From Agrobacterium albertimagni AOL15 (lineage in GTDB: Bacteria; Pseudomonadota; Alphaproteobacteria; Rhizobiales; Rhizobiaceae): DNA of 64,000 nt. Positions 42,526-50,425 of the stretch are shown one piece after another (the stretch's first letter is position 1; each line of letters opens with the position of its first letter). The position numbers and the translations under genes were made by a program. A model generated the notes under the pieces. It made no database searches, was not told the DNA's origin, and worked only from the letters and a program-made list of their open reading frames with translations. The stretch lies in the NCBI RefSeq assembly GCF_000300855.1, contig NZ_ALJF01000002.1, positions 186,001 through 250,000 of the forward strand, read 5' to 3'.

Positions 42526-44031
42526 TCAGAGCGTGGCGCCGAGGTGCCACGGCACGAATTCGTTGTCGCCGTAGCCGAAGAGCTCGCTCTTGGTCTTCTG
42601 GCCAGAGGCGGTCTCGATGATCAGGTCGAAGATGTCGCGGCCGAGGCCCGAGACGCTGGCGTCACCCGTGGCGATGACGCCGCAGTCGATGTCCATGTCC
42701 TCTTCCATCGACTTGTAGAGCGCGGTGTTGCTTGTCAGCTTGATGGACGGCACGGGCCGTGAGCCGAAGCAGGAGCCGCGGCCCGTCGTAAACGCAATGA
42801 CATTCGCGCCGCCAGCCACCTGGCCGGTCGCGGAGACCGGGTCGTAGCCGGGCGTATCCATGAAGACGAGGCCGTGTTCGGTGACGCGTTCGGCGTAGTT
42901 ATAGACGGCGGTCAGCGGCGAGCGCCCGCCCTTGGCCACGGCACCCAGCGACTTTTCGAGAATGGTGGTCAGGCCACCCTTCTTGTTGCCGGGCGAGGGA
43001 TTGTTGTCGAGCGAGGCACCATGCTGGGCGACATAGGCCTCCCACCAGGAGATCAGCCCGTCGAGCTTGACCGCGACGTCCTCGTTGACGGCACGGCTGC
43101 GGAGAAGGTGCTCGGCGCCATAGATTTCCGAGGTCTCGGAGAGGATCGCCGTGCCACCGGCGCCTGCCAGAATATCGACGGCAACACCGAGGGCCGGGTT
43201 GGCTGTGATGCCGGAGAGGCCGTCGGAGCCGCCGCATTGCAGGCCGACGATGATCTCGCTGACGGAGATCGGTTCGCGGCGCATTATGCCGACTTCGGCT
43301 GCGATCTCTTTCAGGATCGAAAGGGCGTTCTCGACCGCGCGGCGGGATCCGCCGGCATCCTGAATGTTGAAGTGGCGCTTGGAGGCGCCGGCGCCACTCT
43401 GGCCGTAAAGCGTCAACTGGTTAACCTCGCAGCCGAGGCCGACCATCAGCACGCCGCCGAAATTGACGTGCCTTGTGTAGCCGGCTATCGTTCTGTGCAG
43501 CGTGCGCATGCCGTCGCCGGTCGAGCTCATGCCGCAGCCCTGGTCGTGGACGATCGGCACAAAGCCGTCGATGCCCTCGTAATGCGGCAGGATGGTGCGG
43601 TTCGCGGCTTCGGCAATCGCGCGACAGACCGTGGTGGAACAGTTCACGCTGGCGATGATGCCGATGTAATTGCGGGTCGCAGCGCGTCCGTCGGCACGGC
43701 GATAGCCCATGAAGGTGCGGCCCTTGTCGGCAGCGGTGGCCGTTTCGGGCTGGGCGAGGCCGCTGACAGACAGGCGATCTTCGTCGAAGGCGAGATTGTG
43801 GGAATGGACGTGGTCGCCAGCTGCAATGTCCGTGGTCGCGCGACCGATCGCCTGGGCATATTTGACGACCGGCTCGCCCTGGCGGATAGCGCGGACGGCG
43901 ACCTTGTGGCCGGGATCAATCTTCGCCGCTGCCGGCGCGCCGCCCGGCAGGACATGCCCGGCTTCGATCGCAACAGTGGTCACGGCAACATTGTCGTCCT
44001 GCGACAGCAGGATGCAGGCTGGTTTCGACAC
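42526..44031 (-). CDS. uxaA: Altronate dehydratase UxaA
   Basis: 501 residues from GTG 44029-44031, preceded by GGGAGA; the longer frame lacks a ribosome site. An N-terminal SAF domain (about 10-85, with IRQGEPVVKYAQAIGRA and DHVHSHNL) is joined to the large dehydratase domain (about 100-495). The latter has RNYIGIIASVNCS, VHDQGCGM, GLGCEVNQ, GLQCGGSDGLSGITANPALG and GRGSCFGSRPVPSIKL, with the conserved cysteines for an iron site. It converts D-altronate to 2-keto-3-deoxygluconate. It is the first gene of uxaA-AKR-fucU and divergent from the GntR gene. Confidence 0.88.
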   Translation of the reverse strand: MSKPACILLSQDDNVAVTTVAIEAGHVLPGGAPAAAKIDPGHKVAVRAIRQGEPVVKYAQAIGRATTDIAAGDHVHSHNLAFDEDRLSVSGLAQPETATAADKGRTFMGYRRADGRAATRNYIGIIASVNCSTTVCRAIAEAANRTILPHYEGIDGFVPIVHDQGCGMSSTGDGMRTLHRTIAGYTRHVNFGGVLMVGLGCEVNQLTLYGQSGAGASKRHFNIQDAGGSRRAVENALSILKEIAAEVGIMRREPISVSEIIVGLQCGGSDGLSGITANPALGVAVDILAGAGGTAILSETSEIYGAEHLLRSRAVNEDVAVKLDGLISWWEAYVAQHGASLDNNPSPGNKKGGLTTILEKSLGAVAKGGRSPLTAVYNYAERVTEHGLVFMDTPGYDPVSATGQVAGGANVIAFTTGRGSCFGSRPVPSIKLTSNTALYKSMEEDMDIDCGVIATGDASVSGLGRDIFDLIIETASGQKTKSELFGYGDNEFVPWHLGATL

Positions 44032-44120
44032 CCGATGTTTCTCCCATATGTCCGGCGGTACCGGATCCTGTGTTTTGTCTTTTATCGGCAATAGACAGTT
44101 TCTCGTCAATGGGTATGATA

Positions 44121-44134
44121 TCGATAAAGAACAA
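44121..44134. promoter_or_regulatory. Operator half-site in the uxaA/gntR gap
   Basis: TCGATAAAGAACA matches the left arm and spacer of the repeat at 40906 (TCGATAAAAAACA) with one change. The right arm is degenerate. A TTTTATCGG segment also occurs at 44079-44088. Confidence 0.5.
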
Positions 44135-44278
44135 TTTGCTTTGATCAGGAGCGGGAGGTCTAGACCCAGACCAGAGGAGGCAGGGCCACCCCAATCGGTG
44201 GTTTCCGTTGCGCGAAGCCACGTCTTGCGCCAAGAGGCAAGAGACCGAAGCGCCAGATAACATCAACCAGGCAGAGCC

Positions 44279-45166
44279 ATGGCCAAGCAGAACACCGTCT
44301 TCAAGGACGCCTACAATCGCACGCTGAAGCTCATCGAGGAAACGGATACGCTCCCCTCGGAGCCGGAACTTTGCGGTCTGCTCGGCGTCAGCCGGACGAC
44401 TGTGCGTGCGGTGCTGACGCGGCTCGGCGAGGTCGGTCTGGTGGCGTGGGACAAGCGCTCCAAGACGGTGCTTCGCAGGCCGGGACAGGGCGACTATTTC
44501 CCCGACGAGGAAACCAACTCGCTGTCGGAGATCATTGAGCGAAGCTTCATGCGCCGGATCCTTGCCGGTGGTGCGCAACCGGGTATGCAGATCAACGAGC
44601 TGGAACTGGCTCGCGAGATCGGCATCGGAACGACCAGCGTACGGGAATTCCTCATCCGCTTCAGCCGGTTCGGGCTGATCGAGAAAAGGCCGAACAGCCA
44701 TTGGGTGCTCAAGGGCTTTACCCGTGAGTTTGCGCTCGAACTCACCGAAGTCCGCGAGATGTTCGAACTGCGCTCTGCAGCGGCTTTCGTCCATCTGGCG
44801 GCCGATCATCCAGCCTGGGCTGAGTTGAAGACCGTGGAGGCCCAGCACCATGCGTTGTTGGCCGACATCGACAACCGCTACATGGAGTTTTCGGAGCTTG
44901 ACGAGCGTTTCCACCTTCTGGTGCAGAAGGCCTCGAGCAACCGCTTCATCATCGATTTCTACGACATCATCACGATCGTCTTCCACTACCACTACCAGTG
45001 GAACAAGACGAATGCGCGGGCGCGTAACCAGCGAGCGCTGGAAGAGCATCTCGACTATATCAGGGCGCTTCTTTCCCGCGATCCGGCAGCGATCCAGAAG
45101 GCCTGCCGCCAGCACCTGAAATCGGCCCGCGAAACCCTGCTGCAATCCATCCAGGAGCCTGCTTGA
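44279..45166 (+). CDS. GntR/FadR-type regulator with two tandem winged-helix domains
   Basis: 295 residues, longer than the usual 220-250. Two GntR-like winged helices can be read. The first (about 8-68) has DTLPSEPELCGLLGVSRTTVRAVLTRLGEVGLVAWD. The second (about 82-150) has IERSFMRRILAGGAQPGMQINELELAREIGIGTTSVREFLIRFSRFGLIEKR. An FCD-like effector domain follows (about 155-290, with histidines in DERFHLLVQ and EEHLDYIRAL). It is divergent from uxaA and upstream of uxaB, so it probably controls the galactonate block through the TCGATAAAA-type repeats. The inducer is inferred to be a hexuronate or altronate. Confidence 0.85.
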   Translation: MAKQNTVFKDAYNRTLKLIEETDTLPSEPELCGLLGVSRTTVRAVLTRLGEVGLVAWDKRSKTVLRRPGQGDYFPDEETNSLSEIIERSFMRRILAGGAQPGMQINELELAREIGIGTTSVREFLIRFSRFGLIEKRPNSHWVLKGFTREFALELTEVREMFELRSAAAFVHLAADHPAWAELKTVEAQHHALLADIDNRYMEFSELDERFHLLVQKASSNRFIIDFYDIITIVFHYHYQWNKTNARARNQRALEEHLDYIRALLSRDPAAIQKACRQHLKSARETLLQSIQEPA

Positions 45167-45169
45167 GCC

Positions 45170-46258
45170 ATGACGACGCCCATCCTGCAATTCGGCACGA
45201 GCCGATTTCTCCAGGCGCATGCCGATCTCTTCGTCAGCGAGGCCATGGAGGCAGGGAAGGCGCTTGGACCTATCACCATTGTGCAGACGTCGGGTGATCC
45301 GGCACGTGCCGGGCGGATCGGGGCGCTGTCGGCGACGGAGGGCTTTCCGGTGATCATCCGAGGGCTGGAGGATGGGCAGCCGGTCGAGCGTGCGCTTCGG
45401 GTACGATCCGTGGTGCGGTCTCTTTCGACGTCCAGTGACTGGGCCGAGGTCAAGCGGGTGTTCGTCGAGGAGGCGAGGGTCGTAATCAGCAATACCGGAG
45501 ATACGGGCTATTCCCTGTTGGACGGTGACAGCGTCGATGGCGTGCCACGCTCTTTCCCGATGAAACTTCTGGCGCTTCTCCATGCGCGGTTTCGGGGTGG
45601 CCGGATGCCACTGACCATTCTGCCTTGCGAACTTGTTTCCCGAAACGGTGAGGTGCTGCAGCAGTTGTTGGTCGAGCTCGCCAGCCGGCACACGCCCGAC
45701 GCAACATTCGTCTCCTGGCTGTCCGAGCGGGTCATCTGGGCAAATACGCTCGTCGACCGCATCGTGTCCGAGCCGATCGAGCCGGCGGGTGCGATTGCTG
45801 AGCCCTATGCGATCTGGGCGATCGAACGCCAGTCTGGGCTGACGCTGCCCTGCGAGCACCCTTGCATCAAGGTCGTCGATGATCTGACGCCCTACGCGCG
45901 GCTGAAGCTGCATATCCTCAACCTCGGCCATACGCTTCTGGCCGATCGCTGGCTGAAGGACGGGCGATCCGAAATGGAATGCGTCAAGGACATCCTTGCA
46001 GACCAAGCCGTCCGCGAGGACTTGATGACGATCTATCGCGAGGAAGTGGTGCCCGGCTTCCAGATGCATGGGTTCGGCGCAGAGGCAGAAGCCTATGTTG
46101 CGACCACGCTCGAGCGGTTTGCAAACCCCTATCTCGACCACCGCCTGCGAGACATCGCCGGCAATCACGCGCAAAAGATCGTTCGCCGTCTTGTCGGTTT
46201 CCAGGACTGGTGCCCTGGCGTCTCCATGCCCAGGCTTTCGGCCATCGCCGGGCGCTGA
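45170..46258 (+). CDS. uxaB: Tagaturonate reductase UxaB-like (mannitol dehydrogenase family)
   Basis: 362 residues; a polyol-specific long-chain dehydrogenase that reduces D-tagaturonate to D-altronate with NADH. It begins ILQFGTSRFLQAHADLFVSEA, the nucleotide-binding start typical of UxaB. It continues with VVISNTGDTGYSLLD, LTILPCELVSRNGEVLQQLL and the catalytic-region KLHILNLGHTLLADRW (Lys and neighbouring polar residues). It is shorter than E. coli UxaB (about 480) but of normal size for the rhizobial type. It starts three bases after the GntR stop codon, so the two are one operon. Confidence 0.82.
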   Translation: MTTPILQFGTSRFLQAHADLFVSEAMEAGKALGPITIVQTSGDPARAGRIGALSATEGFPVIIRGLEDGQPVERALRVRSVVRSLSTSSDWAEVKRVFVEEARVVISNTGDTGYSLLDGDSVDGVPRSFPMKLLALLHARFRGGRMPLTILPCELVSRNGEVLQQLLVELASRHTPDATFVSWLSERVIWANTLVDRIVSEPIEPAGAIAEPYAIWAIERQSGLTLPCEHPCIKVVDDLTPYARLKLHILNLGHTLLADRWLKDGRSEMECVKDILADQAVREDLMTIYREEVVPGFQMHGFGAEAEAYVATTLERFANPYLDHRLRDIAGNHAQKIVRRLVGFQDWCPGVSMPRLSAIAGR

Positions 46259-46270
46259 CAGAAGGCGGGC

Positions 46271-47194
46271 TCAGGCCGGGGGCAGCCCTTTCGAGCGCAT
46301 GCGGCGTCGAAACGCCTTGGGCTTTTCGACGAAGCGTTCACTGAAGGCCTCGTAGAAGCGAGAGACCGATCCGAAGCCGCTTTCGAAGGCGACATCGGTG
46401 ATCGACAGATCGGTCGAGATCAGCAGGGATTGGGCCGTATCGAGGCGATGGCGTACGATCGCCTGGTTGATCGTGTGGCCAACGGCGCGCTTGAAGATCG
46501 ACATCGCATAATTGGGATGCAGCGCAACTGCACGGCCGACATCCTCGGCTGAAATGTTTTCGAGCGCATGTTCGGCGATGAAGCGCAGCATGCGCTCGAT
46601 GTGTTCGACGCGCTCGCTGTCATTGGCGCTGAAGCTCGCGATCGCCGAGCCTTCTTCCCGCAGATCCCGCCAGCCGTCGCGCTCGATCCTGAGAACACGC
46701 GCGGTCAATTCGTTGCGCACGATCTCGGTCAGGTTCTCGTCGCCGGCCAGCAGTTCCTCGCGCCAGCGCTGGAAGATGTCTCGGTCCCAGGAGCGGATTT
46801 CCAGCGCCTCGATCATCGCACCGCGAAACACGGCGTCGCGAAAGCGACTGAGATTTGCAAGCCCGAGGAAGACGGACATCGGCACGTAAAGGCAGACGAA
46901 ACGTGTGCCTTCCTGTCTATCGATCACCTGATGCGGGATCATGCCCCAGAACAGGCAGAGACGTCCCTCATCGACCGTCAATTCACGACCATCGAACCAG
47001 TAGGTCATGTGACCCGAGAGAACGAAGTTGAGCTCGATCTGGCTGTGCATGTGCGGGCCCGCCATGCGCTGAACCGTCAGGTTCTCGCCCGCGCAAAAAC
47101 GGTGATCGCCGAAGATGACCAGCGGGTGTCGCGGGTCATGATCGGGATGGACCGGGACGGACTCGTCGTGCAATAGGGGCTTAACATGTTCCAA
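46271..47194 (-). CDS. AraC-family transcriptional regulator of the galactoside operon
   Basis: 307 residues. An N-terminal cupin (about 35-130, with HMHSQIELNFVLSGHMTYWFDGRELTVDEGRLCLFW) senses the sugar. Two helix-turn-helix units follow at the C-terminus, with ISAEDVGRAVALHPNYAMSIFKRAVGHTINQAIVRHRLDTAQSLL and SITDVAFESGFGSVSRFYEAFSERF. The frame opens with TTG (47192-47194) and no strong ribosome site, so the true start may differ. It is divergent from lacE and very likely activates the galactoside operon. Confidence 0.88.
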   Translation of the reverse strand: MEHVKPLLHDESVPVHPDHDPRHPLVIFGDHRFCAGENLTVQRMAGPHMHSQIELNFVLSGHMTYWFDGRELTVDEGRLCLFWGMIPHQVIDRQEGTRFVCLYVPMSVFLGLANLSRFRDAVFRGAMIEALEIRSWDRDIFQRWREELLAGDENLTEIVRNELTARVLRIERDGWRDLREEGSAIASFSANDSERVEHIERMLRFIAEHALENISAEDVGRAVALHPNYAMSIFKRAVGHTINQAIVRHRLDTAQSLLISTDLSITDVAFESGFGSVSRFYEAFSERFVEKPKAFRRRMRSKGLPPA

Positions 47195-47344
47195 ATCTTA
47201 GGATCCCGGAAAACTTCCACCAAAACTCGGTAGATTATTACGGGTTTGAGCCCGATGATCAAGCAGAGCTGGGAATTCCGCTCCGGTGGGATCCGGGGCT
47301 TCAAGCTCCGCAATGGACTGCATAACGGTCATAGGGAGGAAAAC

Positions 47345-48577
47345 ATGACCTTTTTCAAAAGCCTGAGCGCATTCGCTTTGGGTGCTACCCTTCTGTCATC
47401 CACCGCATTTGCCGGTGAAATCATTCTCAATTCCGACCACTCCGATCCGGCGCCGAAAAAGGCGATGGAAGAGCTGATCGCTGATTTCCAGAAGGCCAAC
47501 CCAGACATCACGGTCAAGTGGAACAACTTCGACCACGAAGGCTACAAGTCCGCCATCCGCAACTTCCTGACCGCTGACGCGCCCGATGTCGCCGCATGGT
47601 ATGCCGGCAATCGCATGGAGCCCTTCGTCAAGGCCGGTCTGTTCGAAGACGTCTCGGATGTCTGGGAAGCCAATGGCCTGAACGAGCAGCTGAAGTCTGC
47701 GGCGCCTTCGATGACCATCGACGGCAAGAAGTGGGGCGTGCCCTACACCTACTACCAGTGGGGCATCTACTACCGTAAGGACATCTTCGCCGAACAGGGC
47801 ATCGAGCCTCCGAAGAACTGGGCCGAATTCCTCGCCGCTTGCGAAAAGCTGAAGACGGCCGGCGTCACACCGATCACCATCGGTACCAAGGCATTGTGGC
47901 CGACCGGCGGCTGGTTCGACTATCTGAACCTGCGCGTCAATGGCTACGAATTCCACATGGAACTGACCTCGGGCAAGGTGCCTTACACGGATCCGCGCGT
48001 GAGGGCCGTTTTCGAAAAGTGGGGCGAGCTGGTCAATGCCGGCTACTTCAACGAAAACCACGCTGCGATCGATTGGCAGGATGCCATCCCGCAGATGGTG
48101 CAGGGCAAGGCTGCCATGTATCTGATGGGCAACTTCGCCGTTGCCACGATGAAGGATGGTGGTCTGACGGAAGATCAGATCGGCTTCATGCAGTTCCCGG
48201 AAATCACGGCTGGCATTCCGATGTCGGAAGAGGCCCCGACTGATACCTTCCACATTCCGTCGGGCGCGAAGAACAAGGAAGATGCGAAGAAGTTCCTCGC
48301 CTACCTTGCTTCGCCGGAAGCGCAGACCAAGATGAACGCGACGCTCGGCCAGCTGCCGGTCAACAACCAGGCCGAGAAGCCGGCTGATCCGTTCCTCAAT
48401 GCCGGTTTCGAAATGCTGTCGAACGCCTATGCGCTCGCGCAGTTCTATGACCGCGACGCCAATGCCGAAATGGCAAAGGCTGGCATGGAAGGCTTCCAGG
48501 AGTTCATGGTCAAGCCGGATCGACTGGATGCCATCTTGGAGCGTCTCGAAAAGGTTCGGGCCCGCGTTCACAAGTAA
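47345..48577 (+). CDS. lacE: Galactoside ABC transporter substrate-binding protein (LacE-like)
   Basis: 410 residues from ATG 47345 with AGGGAGGAAA upstream. A Sec signal peptide (MTFFKSLSAFALGATLLSSTAFA) is followed by a type 1 extracellular solute-binding fold: EIILNSDHSDPAPKKAMEELIADFQKANPDITVKWNN, VPYTYYQWGIYYRKDIF, and MVQGKAAMYLMGNF near the hinge. It is the first gene of an operon with two permeases, an alpha-galactosidase, an ATPase and a beta-galactosidase, resembling lacEFGZK of Agrobacterium. A 15-bp-stem hairpin follows it. Confidence 0.9.
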   Translation: MTFFKSLSAFALGATLLSSTAFAGEIILNSDHSDPAPKKAMEELIADFQKANPDITVKWNNFDHEGYKSAIRNFLTADAPDVAAWYAGNRMEPFVKAGLFEDVSDVWEANGLNEQLKSAAPSMTIDGKKWGVPYTYYQWGIYYRKDIFAEQGIEPPKNWAEFLAACEKLKTAGVTPITIGTKALWPTGGWFDYLNLRVNGYEFHMELTSGKVPYTDPRVRAVFEKWGELVNAGYFNENHAAIDWQDAIPQMVQGKAAMYLMGNFAVATMKDGGLTEDQIGFMQFPEITAGIPMSEEAPTDTFHIPSGAKNKEDAKKFLAYLASPEAQTKMNATLGQLPVNNQAEKPADPFLNAGFEMLSNAYALAQFYDRDANAEMAKAGMEGFQEFMVKPDRLDAILERLEKVRARVHK

Positions 48578-48595
48578 ACAAAAGAGCTCCCTGCG

Positions 48596-48633
48596 CCGGG
48601 TGCTGTGGGTCTCCCTGGGCCCGCGGCATCCGG
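48596..48633 (+). other. Long hairpin between lacE and lacF
   Basis: CCGGGTGCTGTGGGT pairs with GCCCGCGGCATCCGG over 15 bp (four G-U wobble pairs in RNA) around an eight-base loop, then TTGCCGTTTCCC. Wobble pairs mean it is stable only in the plus-strand RNA. It probably sets the binding-protein to permease ratio. Confidence 0.75.
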
Positions 48634-48665
48634 TTGCCGTTTCCCTTTTCATCAGAGGTGCCGCC

Positions 48666-49574
48666 ATGAGCAACACCGTTCCTTCGTCGTCCGGTTTCTG
48701 GAAGCGAAACCAGCAGACGCTTGCGCCCTTCCTGTTCCTGGCGCCGGGCATGCTGATGTTTCTGATCTATGTGCTCGTGCCGATCTTCGAGTCGATCTGG
48801 ATCAGTTTTCACGATTGGGACGGTCTCGGCGCCATGACCTGGATCGGTTTCGGCAACTATGCCGAACTAATGGATGACGATTCCTTCTACACCTCGCTCT
48901 ACAACAATGTGATCTGGCTGGTGCTCTATCTCCTGTCGATCCCGGCGGGTCTTGCCGTCGCGCTCTTCCTCAACCAGACGGTCACCGGCATCCGTCTTTA
49001 CAAGTCGCTGTTTTTCTTCCCCTTCGTGATCAGCCAGGTCGTCGTCGGCCTGATGTTCACGTGGTTCTACGCGCCGGATTTCGGCCTCTTCGCGAAGCTG
49101 ACAGAAGTGCTGTTCGGTGAGCAGATTGCCGTCCTGGCTGACGAACGCTACGTGACCTACGGCATCATCATTGCCGGCCTGTGGCCGCAGACGGCCTATT
49201 GCATGATCCTCTACCTGACCGGTCTCAACAACATCAATCCGGAGCAGGTGGAAGCCGCCCGCATGGATGGCGCCAAGGGCCTGAAACTCCTGTGGTATGT
49301 GATCCTGCCGCAACTTGCGCCGGCAACCTTCATTGCCATGGTCGTGACCGTCATCGGCTCGCTGCGTTCCTTCGACCTCGTCTCCATCATGACCGCTGGC
49401 GGGCCCTACGGCTCAAGCCAGGTGCTGTCCTACTTCATGTATGAGCAGGCTCTGTCCGAATACGGTTTCCGGATGGGCTACGGCGCATCGATCGCGGTCG
49501 TGCTGTTCCTGATCATGATGGTGTTCATCTCGCTCTTCATCGTCCGCATGCTCGCCCAGGAAAGGAACGCCTGA
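48666..49574 (+). CDS. lacF: Galactoside ABC transporter permease (LacF-like)
   Basis: 302 residues from ATG 48666 (AGAGG upstream). Six membrane segments, the first being LAPFLFLAPGMLMFLIYVLVPIFES. The EAA loop EAARMDGAKGLKLLWYVILPQLAPATF faces the ATPase. It belongs to the MalF-like CUT1 permeases. Its stop overlaps the start of the next permease (TGATG), so the two are made in equal amounts. Confidence 0.92.
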   Translation: MSNTVPSSSGFWKRNQQTLAPFLFLAPGMLMFLIYVLVPIFESIWISFHDWDGLGAMTWIGFGNYAELMDDDSFYTSLYNNVIWLVLYLLSIPAGLAVALFLNQTVTGIRLYKSLFFFPFVISQVVVGLMFTWFYAPDFGLFAKLTEVLFGEQIAVLADERYVTYGIIIAGLWPQTAYCMILYLTGLNNINPEQVEAARMDGAKGLKLLWYVILPQLAPATFIAMVVTVIGSLRSFDLVSIMTAGGPYGSSQVLSYFMYEQALSEYGFRMGYGASIAVVLFLIMMVFISLFIVRMLAQERNA

Positions 49575-50425
49575 TGTTCCCCACTCCGATCCAGAAGGCC
49601 TCGCCCTTTGCGCAAACGGCCTACAAGATCCTGCTGCCGGTAGCGCTCTTTCTCTGGCTCCTGCCGCTGATCGGCGTTGCCGTGACATCGGTGCGCCCGG
49701 CGGGTGACTTGGCTGCCGGCAACTATTTCGGCATCCCTTCCGGTTTTGCCGGTTTCGAGAACTATTCGGCGGTCTTCAACAACTCGCCGATCGGCTATTA
49801 CATCCTGAACTCGTTCAAGGTGACCATCCCGACGGTGATCGGCGCCGTAGCACTCTCCTGCCTCACCGGCTTTGCGCTCGCGGTCTACAAGTTCAAGGGC
49901 AATCTCGTCCTGTTCTTCATGTTCGTCGCCGGAAATTTCATCCCGTTCCAGATCCTGATGGTCCCGGTGCGTGACATGACGCTGCGTGCTGGTCTCTACG
50001 ACACCACGATGGGCCTGGTGCTCTTCCACGTCGCCTTCCAGACCGGTTTCTGCACGCTGTTCATGCGCAACTTCATCAAGGGCCTGCCCTTTGCGCTGAT
50101 CGAATCGGCCCGCGTCGAGGGCGTCTCTGAATGGCGGATCTTCCGCTACATCGTGCTGCCGCTGATGCGTCCGGCGATCGCCGCGCTGTCCGTGCTGATC
50201 TTCACCTTCGTCTGGAACGACTACTTCTGGGCGACGGTGCTGGTGCAGGGCCAGCACGCCATGCCGGTGACGGCAGGTCTCTATTCGCTGAACGGGCAAT
50301 GGGTTGCCGCCTGGCATCTCGTATCCGCGGGATCGATCATCGCGGCCTTGCCGCCGGTCGCGATGTTCTTCCTCATGCAGCGCCACTTCATTGCCGGCCT
50401 CACACTCGGAGCGACCAAGGGATGA
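49574..50425 (+). CDS. lacG: Galactoside ABC transporter permease (LacG-like)
   Basis: 283 residues, a MalG-like CUT1 permease with six membrane segments, from ILLPVALFLWLLPLIGVAVTSVRPAGDL to [26 protein letters not shown]. The EAA loop ESARVEGVSEWRIFRYIVLPLMRPAI is intact, and the C-terminal [13 protein letters not shown] is the family end. It pairs with the preceding permease and overlaps the alpha-galactosidase start by four bases (ATGA). Confidence 0.93.
   Translation: MFPTPIQKASPFAQTAYKILLPVALFLWLLPLIGVAVTSVRPAGDLAAGNYFGIPSGFAGFENYSAVFNNSPIGYYILNSFKVTIPTVIGAVALSCLTGFALAVYKFKGNLVLFFMFVAGNFIPFQILMVPVRDMTLRAGLYDTTMGLVLFHVAFQTGFCTLFMRNFIKGLPFALIESARVEGVSEWRIFRYIVLPLMRPAIAALSVLIFTFVWNDYFWATVLVQGQHAMPVTAGLYSLNGQWVAAWHLVSAGSIIAALPPVAMFFLMQRHFIAGLTLGATKG

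Noticed and set aside
36079..46258. L-fucose degradation pathway
   Set aside because: FucU and the aldose dehydrogenase would fit, but no fuconate dehydratase or later enzymes are present, while LgoD-, UxaB- and UxaA-like proteins point to the galactonate route.
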